Shown here: piece by piece, positions 27,284 through 35,408 of the stretch
Position numbering within the stretch: position 1 is the stretch's first letter
Layout: every line of letters begins with the position of its first letter
Assembly (NCBI RefSeq): GCF_004785645.1
Contig: NZ_SRPE01000008.1
Span: 62,001 to 126,000 of the forward strand
Direction of reading: 5' to 3'
Source: Empedobacter tilapiae
GTDB lineage: Bacteria; Bacteroidota; Bacteroidia; Flavobacteriales; Weeksellaceae
Length of the DNA stretch: 64,000 bases
Made by a program: the position numbers and the translations under genes
The notes under the pieces: generated by a model
What the model was told of the DNA's origin: nothing
Databases searched by the model: none
What the model saw: only the letters and a program-made list of their open reading frames with translations

Positions 27284-27808
27284 TTCAAAAGCTCTGCCAA
27301 CAATTCTAAACAAGGCATTTTTTATATTTTAGAAGACATCTCAAAGGACACAAAAACCTTTACTGGAAAAACAATAAATCGAGAAGTAAGGGTAAGTAAA
27401 ATAGATGATTCAAACGGTTTTATAGATATTGTTGTAAATGATAAAGGATTGACTTCAAGTAGTGCTGACGATCTTTTGATAGAATTCAAATGGTATGGAG
27501 GTGATAAAACTGTTTCACAGAAAACATTTTTGGATGAGTTTGTAAAACGAGATTTAAATAATATCGAAAGTTTTAACAACTTACAATGGCGTATCAAAGG
27601 ACAAAAACTTACAAAAGATAAAATGATTGAATATCTTTCTTCTAATGAGGGAAGACAGATGTTAAAAAATATTCCTGCTGAGAAAGCTAATAAGATCTTA
27701 GGAAGAGATGATTTAAGGGGGATAACAGAGTTGCAAAGGAATAAAATTGCTGAAGCAATAATTGAACATTTTAATAACCAGTCAAATTTTAATAGTGTAT
27801 TCAAATGA
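27284..27808 (+). pseudogene. Orphan toxin C-terminal fragment, PD-(D/E)xK-like
   Basis: The frame is open directly behind the stop of the preceding immunity gene. It encodes FYILEDISKDTKTFTGKTIN, then FIDIVVND and LLIEFKWYGG, a D-x(n)-ExK nuclease pattern, then a helical end. No start codon or export signal precedes the domain; an internal start near 27449 would cut the nuclease core. The next immunity gene overlaps its stop (ATGA). This is a displaced toxin end with its immunity gene. Confidence 0.6.
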
Positions 27809-28833
27809 AGTATATATCTAAATACAATTGTGATGTTTTTGACGTAACATTTAGAGGAAACTTAATCACTGTCTATGAAAATAATTTATTGATAGATGGA
27901 AATAAAATAGATGGGAAATTTAATGGTTTTTCGCGAATTGATGACAAACTTTTTACTTATGATATTAACGCTGGTAAAACCATTTTTTATTCCATTAATA
28001 CATTGGAAAGTATTTATTCTTTGAATAATTATTTAGGTATTAGAAATGATATAGATAAAAGAAAAAATAGGTGTAATTATTTTGGGCAGTATGAAAGTAT
28101 CGATAATGAATATTGGGTTTTTATAGATAAAAATACTTACGAAATTATTAGTTTTTTTGAAATTAATATATACAATAGAAGCTTATCACTAATTAAAGAT
28201 GAGTGTTTTATTTCAAAGAATAAAGATTTAATTACTTTAAAAAATATTATAAATAATGAAACTATTTGGCAACAATCATTTACAGACTTATTAGATTCAG
28301 AAGAAGTCTTGTTACGCTATTATTACGTTTACCAAGAAAAGCTAATACTTCATTTACGCACAAATGGTTTATCACAGAATAAATATGTTTCTATTGTATT
28401 AGATGTTAATACAGGTAAAGAACTTTATCGCACAGAAGAAACACTGGGTAAAAAATTAATAAATGGACTAGGCTATACATTATACGACCAAACTTTATGG
28501 ATAAGTAACCCCGAAACGTATGAAGTAAATCGTATTGATTTATCAGAAACACTATTTCCATTAAACAAAATAATAGACGATAAAATAGGCGATGTAGATT
28601 TAGGAAAAACAGAAGTGAAATTTAGATTTTCGCCAGATTATTTTACAGTTGAGTATCCTTACTTGTATTTTTCTGAACAAAGAGGTCAGCAAGTAGGAGC
28701 TTTAAATATAGAAACCATGGAATTAGTATTTCATACAGAAATCGAAGAAAAAGGTTTAGTAAAAGATTTAAAATCGAGCAATGGAAAATTCTTTGTGCAT
28801 ACTACAGAGAATAACCTTTATGTTTTTGGATAA
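27805..28833 (+). CDS. Immunity protein, beta-propeller-like, second copy
   Basis: The 342-residue product resembles the protein at 26282 in length and layout, with repeated blades, VLDVNTGKELYRTEE, ALNIETMELVFHTEIE, and a matching last blade (NGKFFVHTTENNLYVFG against NDKYFGVKDSENTLYLFE). Its start overlaps the stop of the orphan nuclease fragment by four bases (ATGA), the usual coupling in this region. It has no signal peptide. Confidence 0.65.
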   Translation: MKYISKYNCDVFDVTFRGNLITVYENNLLIDGNKIDGKFNGFSRIDDKLFTYDINAGKTIFYSINTLESIYSLNNYLGIRNDIDKRKNRCNYFGQYESIDNEYWVFIDKNTYEIISFFEINIYNRSLSLIKDECFISKNKDLITLKNIINNETIWQQSFTDLLDSEEVLLRYYYVYQEKLILHLRTNGLSQNKYVSIVLDVNTGKELYRTEETLGKKLINGLGYTLYDQTLWISNPETYEVNRIDLSETLFPLNKIIDDKIGDVDLGKTEVKFRFSPDYFTVEYPYLYFSEQRGQQVGALNIETMELVFHTEIEEKGLVKDLKSSNGKFFVHTTENNLYVFG

Positions 28834-29241
28834 TTAAGAAATAGACCTAAAGAATTTGTGAATTCAATAGAAGGATTTGAAATAAAATATTTGGCAGACA
28901 GACAATTCGAAGCAGATATAATGGAATTTGTAGAAGAACACGATTTAGGTATTCCAGAAATATTTCAAGTAACATCAATGATTTCTAGATCAAAAGATAG
29001 ATATATCTACTATACAGCTAAATTAAATGATGTATCTATGATTTCTAATGCCTATGATATTTTCGATACTGAGAAAAAGGAAGTTGTATTTCAGGGTGAG
29101 GAAATAGAAATTGATGGTCATTTCTATAAAGAACCCCAAGTTAATGATGAATTGTTTACTATTCTAGATAGTAAAGGTAATCTTATAATTCACAAATTGA
29201 AAGATATATTAGCCAGTCAACTTGATCGCGCGGATTTGTAA
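28834..29241 (+). pseudogene. Chimeric remnant: toxin piece fused to immunity C-terminus
   Basis: The first ~29 codons (RPKEFVNSIEGFEIKYLADR then QFEADI) copy residues ~156-184 of the toxin at 25341. The rest (from MEFVEEHD) ends in PQVNDELFTILDSKGNLIIH, matching the last blade of the propeller-type immunity proteins (PQANDKYFGVKDSENTLYLF). A deletion has therefore joined a toxin middle to an immunity end in one frame. It closes inside a REP-like half palindrome (29224-29238). A GTG at 28858 could start a ~127-residue product, but a real function is unlikely. Confidence 0.6.
29224..29238. repeat. REP-like half palindrome
   Basis: GATCGCGCGGATTTG matches the left arm of the palindrome at 17984 and the half copy at 17526. 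It sits exactly at the end of a chimeric remnant, just before the next tail remnant. Confidence 0.6.
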
Positions 29242-29248
29242 AAGCTAG

Positions 29249-29314
29249 GGTAGTGTATCAGATGTGTTGGTGATTCGTAAAAAACACATAAACAATAAAT
29301 TAACCATAAAATAA
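29249..29314 (+). pseudogene. Remnant: last 21 codons of a lost toxin, second copy
   Basis: GSVSDVLVIRKKHINNKLTI plus Lys and a stop, parallel to 14680-14745 and followed by the same terminator and the same spacer repeat. Confidence 0.6.
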
Positions 29315-29319
29315 TTTTG

Positions 29320-29356
29320 CCCAATAGTGGACTAATCTCTACTATTGGGTAATTTT
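29320..29356 (+). terminator. Rho-independent terminator
   Basis: CCCAATAGT (29320-29328) and ACTATTGGG (29341-29349) form a perfect 9-bp stem with a 12-nt loop, followed by TAATTTT. It matches the terminator at 14751. Confidence 0.75.
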
Positions 29357-29362
29357 GAGTAA

Positions 29363-29474
29363 GTTCTTTGAAAACCAAAATTTGCGACAGCGATTGGCGT
29401 GTAAATCCTTTTTGCGTAGCGATTTAGCGAAATAAAAAGATTGCAACAAAAAGCGCGATTGTTCGCCCAAAAAT
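29363..29474. repeat. Interspersed ~110-nt repeat, copy 2 (junction spacer)
   Basis: Second copy of the element at 14795-14904, from GTTCTTTGAAAACC to GTTCGCCCAAAA. It again joins a terminator to a 5'-truncated head fragment. Confidence 0.6.
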
Positions 29475-29478
29475 AAAA

Positions 29479-29634
29479 ACCTACAAAGGAATCGGCGTAG
29501 ATTTTGAAATTGTTGAAGAACCTATTTTAGACATCTCAAGTTTAGGCATAAACGATAAAATAGAATCAGGCGATCCAAAATTGATGCGTACGTATGGAAT
29601 TGATTACACTAACAAAATGTACAGTATAAGTTAA
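29479..29634 (+). pseudogene. Short fragment of head-gene protease domain
   Basis: The frame TYKGIGVDFEIVEEPILDIS to PKLMRTYG matches the same segment of the truncated gene beginning at 14923 and of head gene 2. Homology stops after RTYG and the frame ends a few codons later. It is the decayed right edge of the toxin region. Confidence 0.7.
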
Positions 29635-30089
29635 ACAACATATTTATAACTTATTTTTCGTTGATTAAATTCTTTAATAATTTTATAATTCAAAAAACTA
29701 TGTTTTTTTGTTGTAAAATTTTTTAATGTATTCGAATATTTCTAATTCCCAAGTAAGTTGTTATTTTAAATATTTTATACACAATATAGTTTACTGATTT
29801 TCAATAAAATAAAATAAATCACACTAATCAAAAATGGACAACAGTTAAATAAAATACTATTGTTTTTTATAGTAAAATTTCTCCTAATCAAGATATAACT
29901 AACGAAAATGTTAGAAATAATCGTTTTAAAAATAGACTTATTTATAAATTCATAATAATTGAATAAGATTAATAACTTTGAATTACGGAAAACCGTATTT
30001 TAAACTACAAAGCTTTTTGTATATTTAGCCAACATATCATAAGTCATATGCAAAAAATAACACAACTATAAAAACTAAAATAATAATAA
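29635..30089. other. AT-rich intergenic region upstream of the ter operon
   Basis: About 455 bases without a convincing gene. A TAACTTTG box (29973-29980) fits the Bacteroidota -7 motif TAnnTTTG, and TACGG-AAAA-CCGTA (29984-29997) is a small inverted repeat just after it, near the expected transcription start. No matching -33 TTG was seen at normal spacing. The region must carry the ter operon promoter, since the genes upstream are separated by remnants and a terminator. Confidence 0.45.
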
Positions 30090-30668
30090 ATGGCAATTAA
30101 TTTACAAAAGGGACAAAAAATTGATATCGGATTAACAAAATTAACAATAGGTCTTGGTTGGGATCCTAATGAAGGAACGGGAAATGCTTTTGATTTAGAC
30201 GCATCAGCAATTATGATTGATTCTTCTAGGAAACTTGTTGGAGAAGACTTTTTTATATTTTATAATAATTTAAATTCACCAGATGGAGCTTTGACACATA
30301 CAGGGGATGATCCTACGGGAGGAAACAGTGACGGTGATGATGACGAAGCAATTGTAATAGATTTAAGTAAAGTTGATTCTAGAGTAGAAGAAATTCTTTT
30401 TGTTGTAACTATTGAAGATTTTGAAAGAAGAAAGCAAAATTTCGGACAAGTTCGCAACTCATATATACGTATTGTTGATAATAACAATAATAATGAAGAA
30501 GTGGCTAAGTACGAATTAGACGAAGATTTTTCAATAGAAACAGGTGTAGAGTTCGGTCGCTTATATAAAAGAAATGGCGCATGGAAGTTCGAAGCATCTG
30601 GAATTGGTTACAAAGCAGATTTAGGGTTTTTCCTAGAAAAATATTACAACGGATCAATTATTAAATAA
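30090..30668 (+). CDS. terD: TerD-family stress protein
   Basis: The 192-residue product starts MAINLQKGQK and has the TerD pattern LTIGLGWDP, FDLDASA, FYNNL, LTHTGDDPTG and a GDDDE acidic calcium-binding cluster, followed by FGQVRNSYIRI and NGAWKFEASG. Known biology: TerD proteins bind calcium and act in Ter stress systems linked to tellurite, phage and other envelope or DNA stress. It is first of the operon and one of four TerD relatives here, closest to the one at 32153. Confidence 0.9.
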   Translation: MAINLQKGQKIDIGLTKLTIGLGWDPNEGTGNAFDLDASAIMIDSSRKLVGEDFFIFYNNLNSPDGALTHTGDDPTGGNSDGDDDEAIVIDLSKVDSRVEEILFVVTIEDFERRKQNFGQVRNSYIRIVDNNNNNEEVAKYELDEDFSIETGVEFGRLYKRNGAWKFEASGIGYKADLGFFLEKYYNGSIIK

Positions 30669-30675
30669 AATTTTA

Positions 30676-31341
30676 GTGATAGATATACAATCGTTTGATC
30701 ACTTTTCTTTTGATTTGTGGATGACAATAATTAAGTCTAATCCTCAATTTAAACCGAAAAGAACAAAATTACTTCAAGATTTTTTTTCTATTGATAAAAG
30801 TCTAGAAGAAATTAATAAAACAATAAGATATTATGATAATTTATATAACCAAATCTCAGAAAAAACAGGAAATCATATTCCTAGAGAAGAGGTTTTTTAT
30901 TTAATTTTAGATGCATTAAAAAAAGATATTACTCAGATAACTACTCCTCAATTGACAGATTTTTTTGCATTAGCAGATACACTATTTCTAGAAAACCTAC
31001 CAGAGGTTTTGTGGAAGGATATTTACGTGATATTAGAAGAAATAAAGAATCAAGGAAAAACAACAAATATACTTAGTAATACAGCTTTTATACATGGTAA
31101 TTCGCTGAGAAAGGTATTGGAAGACTTAGGTTTAGCGGATTATTTTTCATTTATGATCTTTTCTGATGAAGTAGGTTTTTCTAAGCCAAATATTAAAATA
31201 TTTGAATATCTTTACCAGAAGACATTAGAAATAAAAGATATAGATAAAAGTAAAATTATTCATATTGGAGACAATAGTTTTGCTGATTATAATGGAGCAT
31301 TGGAATATGGGATTCAAGGAAAATTAGTGAAATTTGATTAA
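30676..31341 (+). CDS. HAD-superfamily hydrolase of the ter operon
   Basis: The start is GTG at 30676. HAD motifs are: I, FSFDLWMTI near residue 10; II, ILSNTAF; III, KPNIKIF; IV, IHIGDNSFADYNGA. In motif I the residue two after the nucleophile Asp is Trp and not the usual Asp acid/base, which suggests altered catalysis or a binding role. HAD proteins are a known component of extended Ter operons alongside phosphoribosyltransferases; a role in processing a nucleotide or sugar-phosphate intermediate is assumed, not shown. It lies 7 bp after terD and 2 bp before the next gene. Confidence 0.75.
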   Translation: MIDIQSFDHFSFDLWMTIIKSNPQFKPKRTKLLQDFFSIDKSLEEINKTIRYYDNLYNQISEKTGNHIPREEVFYLILDALKKDITQITTPQLTDFFALADTLFLENLPEVLWKDIYVILEEIKNQGKTTNILSNTAFIHGNSLRKVLEDLGLADYFSFMIFSDEVGFSKPNIKIFEYLYQKTLEIKDIDKSKIIHIGDNSFADYNGALEYGIQGKLVKFD

Positions 31342-31343
31342 CA

Positions 31344-32213
31344 ATGAATAAAAGATTCAGTTTACATAAAATACATGAAGAAATAAACTGCCCTTTTGAT
31401 GAGGCAGGATATAGTAGATTTAAGTTTGGTGATACCTATTATGCCAAACTTTTTGCAGAAGACTTATTTGATGGATTTATAACAGAATTTGGTACAGAGA
31501 TTTTAGAACAAAAAGAGATTATTCTTTTTCCAAGTCCATATCATTCAATCCCTACAGCATCTAATTTTCTTTGTTCTTATTTCAAAGAAATGCTCAATTA
31601 TTTTCTTTTTCAAAATGGAAAATCAGCTTGTATTGAAGGTAAAATACATCGTCAACAAACTTATGTAGATGATTACGGGAATATGAGCTTTGAAGAAAGG
31701 ATTAAGTTAATTTCGAATGATACTTATTATATCGACAAACACTTTGTAGATGGCAAATTTTGTATATTTATAGATGATATTAAAATTACAGGAAGTCACG
31801 AAAAAACAGTAGATAAAATATTAAAAGAATATCATGTTAATGGTGAATTTATTTTTGTTTATTTTGCTGAATTAATGAATTCAAGTATTCATCCAAAAAT
31901 AGAGAATCACTATAATTATTATAAAATAAAATCTGCTAAAGATCTGGTTGATGTTATAAATAGCGAACATTTTCATTTTAATACACGAATCACAAAATAT
32001 ATTTTGTTGATGGAGAATGAAGATTTTGAATTCGTTTGTCAAAATATAACAAAAGAACAGCTAAATCAAATGTTAGGACTTGCAATTAGTAACAACTATC
32101 ATCAAGTAGAAGAATATAAAAACAATATTAATCAATTAAAAAATAAAATAAAATGGCAATCAACTTACAAAAAGGACAAAGACAAAATATTGACGCACCA
32201 AAATTCACTATAG
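31344..32213 (+). CDS. Phosphoribosyltransferase-like protein of the ter operon
   Basis: The central strand-loop FCIFIDDIKITGSHEKT (about residues 136-152) matches the PRPP-binding loop of type I phosphoribosyltransferases (hydrophobic strand, DD, TG-S/T). Upstream, LFPSPYHSIPTASNF could be the other side of the fold. Phosphoribosyltransferases are found in Ter operons with HAD proteins, where a nucleotide-like compound has been proposed. The last ~20 codons overlap the next terD gene by 61 bp in another frame, unusual for this compact operon; either its end has drifted or the overlap couples translation. Confidence 0.65.
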   Translation: MNKRFSLHKIHEEINCPFDEAGYSRFKFGDTYYAKLFAEDLFDGFITEFGTEILEQKEIILFPSPYHSIPTASNFLCSYFKEMLNYFLFQNGKSACIEGKIHRQQTYVDDYGNMSFEERIKLISNDTYYIDKHFVDGKFCIFIDDIKITGSHEKTVDKILKEYHVNGEFIFVYFAELMNSSIHPKIENHYNYYKIKSAKDLVDVINSEHFHFNTRITKYILLMENEDFEFVCQNITKEQLNQMLGLAISNNYHQVEEYKNNINQLKNKIKWQSTYKKDKDKILTHQNSL

Positions 32214-32707
32214 GTTTAGGATGGGATGCAAATAATTCTTCTACAGGAGGTTCTTTTGATTTAGATGCATCTGTTTTTGTATTAGATGAAAACAAAAAAA
32301 TAATTTCAGATGAGTTTTTTGTTTTTTATAATAACTTACAAACACCTGATAAAGCTGTAACACATACAGGAGATAATTTAACAGGAGATGGAGATGGAGA
32401 TGACGAACAAATTAAAATTGACCTTACAGGTGTAGATCCAAGAGTAAAAGAAATTATTGTTGTCGTTACAATACATGAAGCAGATTCTAGAAATCAGAAT
32501 TTTGGACAAGTAAGAAATTCATTTATTAGAATTTTTAATACAGACACAAATGAAGAAATTCTTAAATATGAATTAGATGAAGATTTTTCTATTGAAACAG
32601 CAGTTGAATTTGGAAGAGTTTATGAAAGAAACGGAGAATGGAAGTTTGAAGCTGTAGGGAACGGACAAAGAGAAGGTCTTGCTAAATATTTAAGCTTATA
32701 TCAGTAA
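32153..32707 (+). CDS. terD: TerD-family stress protein
   Basis: The 184-residue product starts MAINLQKGQRQ and contains FTIGLGWDA, FDLDASVF, VTHTGDNLTGDGDGDDE, FGQVRNSFIRI and NGEWKFEAVG, all typical of TerD/TerE. The start lies inside the end of the preceding gene (61-bp overlap), but the MAINLQKGQ start is shared by all four local TerD proteins, so it is secure. telA follows after 6 bp. Confidence 0.9.
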   Translation: MAINLQKGQRQNIDAPKFTIGLGWDANNSSTGGSFDLDASVFVLDENKKIISDEFFVFYNNLQTPDKAVTHTGDNLTGDGDGDDEQIKIDLTGVDPRVKEIIVVVTIHEADSRNQNFGQVRNSFIRIFNTDTNEEILKYELDEDFSIETAVEFGRVYERNGEWKFEAVGNGQREGLAKYLSLYQ

Positions 32708-32713
32708 AAAAAA

Positions 32714-33790
32714 ATGGAATTACAAATAACCAACACAGCTATAGATAAGAATGGGAATGTAGATCTTTCTCAAATAAATACTTTAGAACTACAAAAATAT
32801 GATAGTATTGTAAACTCTATCGATGAGCAAAATCCAAACTCTATAATAAGTTTTGGATCAGAATTGCAAAATTCTTTAGCTAATCAAAGTGATTCATTTC
32901 TTAATAATGTTAGAAAATCAAATTCTGGAGAAGTAGGAGAATTAATAAATAAATTATTGATAGAACTTAACTATGTTGATGTAGATGAATTAGAAGGTAG
33001 TTCTGTAAAGAAGTTTTTTAAGAAATTACCATTCTTTAAAAATATGGTAACTTCTGTAGAAACTCTGTTTGTTAAATATGATAAAATTGTCAATAATATT
33101 TCTGATATTTCTAATAAAGTAAATGCAGGAATTATTACTTCTACAAAAGACAATGCTGTTTTACAAACCATTTTTACGAACAATATAGATTCGGTTTCTA
33201 AGATTGAAGAGTATATAATTGCAGGAACTATAAAGCAACAAAAATCGAACGAAGAGTTAGCAGTAATGGATTCAAATCCTGATAATTATCAAGATTATCA
33301 GATTTCGGATAAAAGAGATTTCATTAACAGATTAGATAGAAGGTTAGCAGATCTTAAAGTTGTTCGATTTATCATTTTGCAATCATTGCCACAGATTAGA
33401 TTAATCCAGAGTAACAATATATCGATAGCGGAAAAAGCGCAGACTATTTTGACAACAACTTTACCCGTTTGGAAAAATCAATTGACATTAGCAGTTGCGA
33501 TGCATCGTCAACAACAAAATATAGAAGTTCAGAAAAAAGTATCATCTACAACAGAAGAAATTCTTAGAAAAAATGCCCAAAGACTTCAACAAAATACAGT
33601 TGATGTAGCCAAAGCAAATGAGCAAACAATAGTTTCTATGGATACTTTAAGAGAAACAACAAACTCATTGATTAATACCTTGACAGAAGTTAAACAAATA
33701 CAACAACAAGGTGCGCAGTCTAGACAGCAATTAGATGTAGAATTAAAAAAATTAGAAGATACTTTGAAAAAACAAATTCAAAATTCTTAA
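32714..33790 (+). CDS. TelA-family toxic anion resistance protein
   Basis: The 358-residue product matches the TelA/KlaA family: an N-terminal charged region, a central segment with YDKIVNNISDISNKV, a DFINRLDRRLADLKVVR segment, a Q-rich helical region around SLPQIRLIQSNN, and a long coiled coil at the C-terminus (residues ~265-358, Q/K/E-rich). Length is usual for the family. TelA-type proteins are standard partners of TerD in Ter operons; they are cytoplasmic helical proteins whose biochemical role is unclear. Confidence 0.85.
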   Translation: MELQITNTAIDKNGNVDLSQINTLELQKYDSIVNSIDEQNPNSIISFGSELQNSLANQSDSFLNNVRKSNSGEVGELINKLLIELNYVDVDELEGSSVKKFFKKLPFFKNMVTSVETLFVKYDKIVNNISDISNKVNAGIITSTKDNAVLQTIFTNNIDSVSKIEEYIIAGTIKQQKSNEELAVMDSNPDNYQDYQISDKRDFINRLDRRLADLKVVRFIILQSLPQIRLIQSNNISIAEKAQTILTTTLPVWKNQLTLAVAMHRQQQNIEVQKKVSSTTEEILRKNAQRLQQNTVDVAKANEQTIVSMDTLRETTNSLINTLTEVKQIQQQGAQSRQQLDVELKKLEDTLKKQIQNS

Positions 33791-33797
33791 ATAGAAA

Positions 33798-34760
33798 TTG
33801 GATCAGGACAAAGAGATAATAAAAAAAAGTAAAAAAAGATTACAAAAATTAAAGCTTCTAAGTAAGTTTTTTGATAAAGCAGATCTTATTAATATCATCA
33901 TAAAGACAGAACTTATTCAGTCTTATTTTAATACAAAATCACCAAACGATTTAGATATTAATAAGCTCGAGCTTTTTCACCTACAATATACGGATAGTCT
34001 TATTGTTTTGTTGGAAAAAATCAAAAAACAGAAAGAGGCCAACATTCTTGCTATCTATACCGAAATAGACAAGAATGAAGAATATATCGAAAGTTACTCA
34101 AATAACGATGTGGGAGGATTTCATTTAGACAAGAAATTTCATAATAGTTTTGTTTCAGATTATTTAAAATCTTTTTACTATAATATGGTAGAAGTTAGGA
34201 TGGATTTTGATAGCAAGATAATTCGAAATTTTTCTAATAATTATGCGATGAATTATTACAGAAGGATTGATCAAATCAATTATTTGTTAAGTCTTCCAAA
34301 AACAAAATATTATGAGTTTGAAAACGTAGATGTTGAAAAGAAGTTATTAGGAAAACTCAATTTGAACAACTTTATGCTTCGTTTTGTTTGCGGTTATAAC
34401 AGTAATAATCAAATATTCGAATTATTTAAAATTACAAATACAGAAGATCAATTTATTTGGAATTTACAAACGAATGAATTTTATTTTTTAGCAAAAGATA
34501 TCATGCTTCTATTAGATACTTCTCCTAATGTATCGAGTCAGAAAAATATTGTCGATGACCTTGTGTTGAGAAATAAAGAATTAGAATTAAAATCAGAGCA
34601 TATGAAAACAGATTTGTCTGAAGATATATTATCTGTTTTACAAAAATATAAAGAAACATTAGAAAATCAAGATATCGTTAATCAAGTGATTGATGTAGAT
34701 GAAGAAATGAATATACTTAACGCTATGCTTGATTTAAACTTAAATAACAAATTACAATAA
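33798..34760 (+). CDS. Uncharacterised ter-operon protein (320 aa)
   Basis: The only start that gives full length is TTG at 33798, 7 bp after telA. The product is helical, Lys/Glu/Asn-rich and has no signal peptide or membrane segment. A likely coiled coil runs through residues ~255-320 (LRNKELELKSEHM onward). No motif I recognise. Its place between telA and a terD gene, with a 2-bp gap to the latter, indicates a Ter role, perhaps as a partner of TelA, but nothing in the sequence defines one. Confidence 0.55.
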   Translation: MDQDKEIIKKSKKRLQKLKLLSKFFDKADLINIIIKTELIQSYFNTKSPNDLDINKLELFHLQYTDSLIVLLEKIKKQKEANILAIYTEIDKNEEYIESYSNNDVGGFHLDKKFHNSFVSDYLKSFYYNMVEVRMDFDSKIIRNFSNNYAMNYYRRIDQINYLLSLPKTKYYEFENVDVEKKLLGKLNLNNFMLRFVCGYNSNNQIFELFKITNTEDQFIWNLQTNEFYFLAKDIMLLLDTSPNVSSQKNIVDDLVLRNKELELKSEHMKTDLSEDILSVLQKYKETLENQDIVNQVIDVDEEMNILNAMLDLNLNNKLQ

Positions 34761-34762
34761 CT

Positions 34763-35374
34763 ATGGCAATTAACTTACAAAAAGGACAAAGAATTAATTT
34801 ACAAAAAGATAATGGTAGCACATTGCAAAATGTATGTGTTGGTGTAAACTGGGGAGCTATTGAAAAGAAAGGGTGGCTTGGAGGAATCTCTAAAGAGGCA
34901 GTCGATTTAGATGCAAGTTGTGTTTTATATGACGAGAACAAAAATCCTTTAGATGTTATATACTTTGGTCAATTGGCTTCTAAAGATGGAGCCGTTCGTC
35001 ATAGCGGAGATGATTTGACAGGTGATGTTTCAGGAGATGATGGCTTAGACAATGAAGTGATAACATTAGACTTTTCAAGACTTAATTCTAACGTAAATTT
35101 TGTAGCATTTGTACTTAATAGTTATAAAGGACAAGATTTCGGAACTATACCATTTGCTTCAATCCGCATATATGAAGGAACACCGTCAAGAGTTTCAGAA
35201 GTTTTTGCAACTTATAATATTGCAAAAGGTGAAGGTTTTTCAGGACATGTATCTATGGTTTTAGGTATATTCTATAAAAGAAATGGAGAGTGGAAATTTA
35301 ACGCAGTTGGAGAGCCAACAAGCGATAAAAAATTACAAGAGACTGTAGAAACAGTTCGACATAATTATTTATAA
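34763..35374 (+). CDS. TerD-family protein, TerZ-like
   Basis: A 203-residue TerD-fold protein: MAINLQKGQRINLQ, VCVGVNWGAIEKKG, VDLDASCVLYD, RHSGDDLTGDVSGDDGLDNE and FASIRIYEGTPSRV. The GVNWGAI insert and the RHSGDD cluster set it apart from the first two TerD copies and place it nearer TerZ/TerX types. Acidic residues for calcium binding are kept. It lies 2 bp after the preceding gene and 34 bp before its paralogue. Confidence 0.85.
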   Translation: MAINLQKGQRINLQKDNGSTLQNVCVGVNWGAIEKKGWLGGISKEAVDLDASCVLYDENKNPLDVIYFGQLASKDGAVRHSGDDLTGDVSGDDGLDNEVITLDFSRLNSNVNFVAFVLNSYKGQDFGTIPFASIRIYEGTPSRVSEVFATYNIAKGEGFSGHVSMVLGIFYKRNGEWKFNAVGEPTSDKKLQETVETVRHNYL

Positions 35375-35408
35375 AAAATAACAATACCTACTAAAATACT
35401 ATAAAAAA

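Noticed and set aside
27322-27804. 160-codon minus-strand frame
   Set aside because: It is opposite the orphan nuclease fragment, whose D-x(n)-ExK motif and coupling to the immunity gene support the plus strand.
29973-29997. Firm ter-operon promoter and operator
   Set aside because: The TAACTTTG box and the small inverted repeat fit, but no -33 TTG at normal spacing was seen, so it is kept only as a remark.
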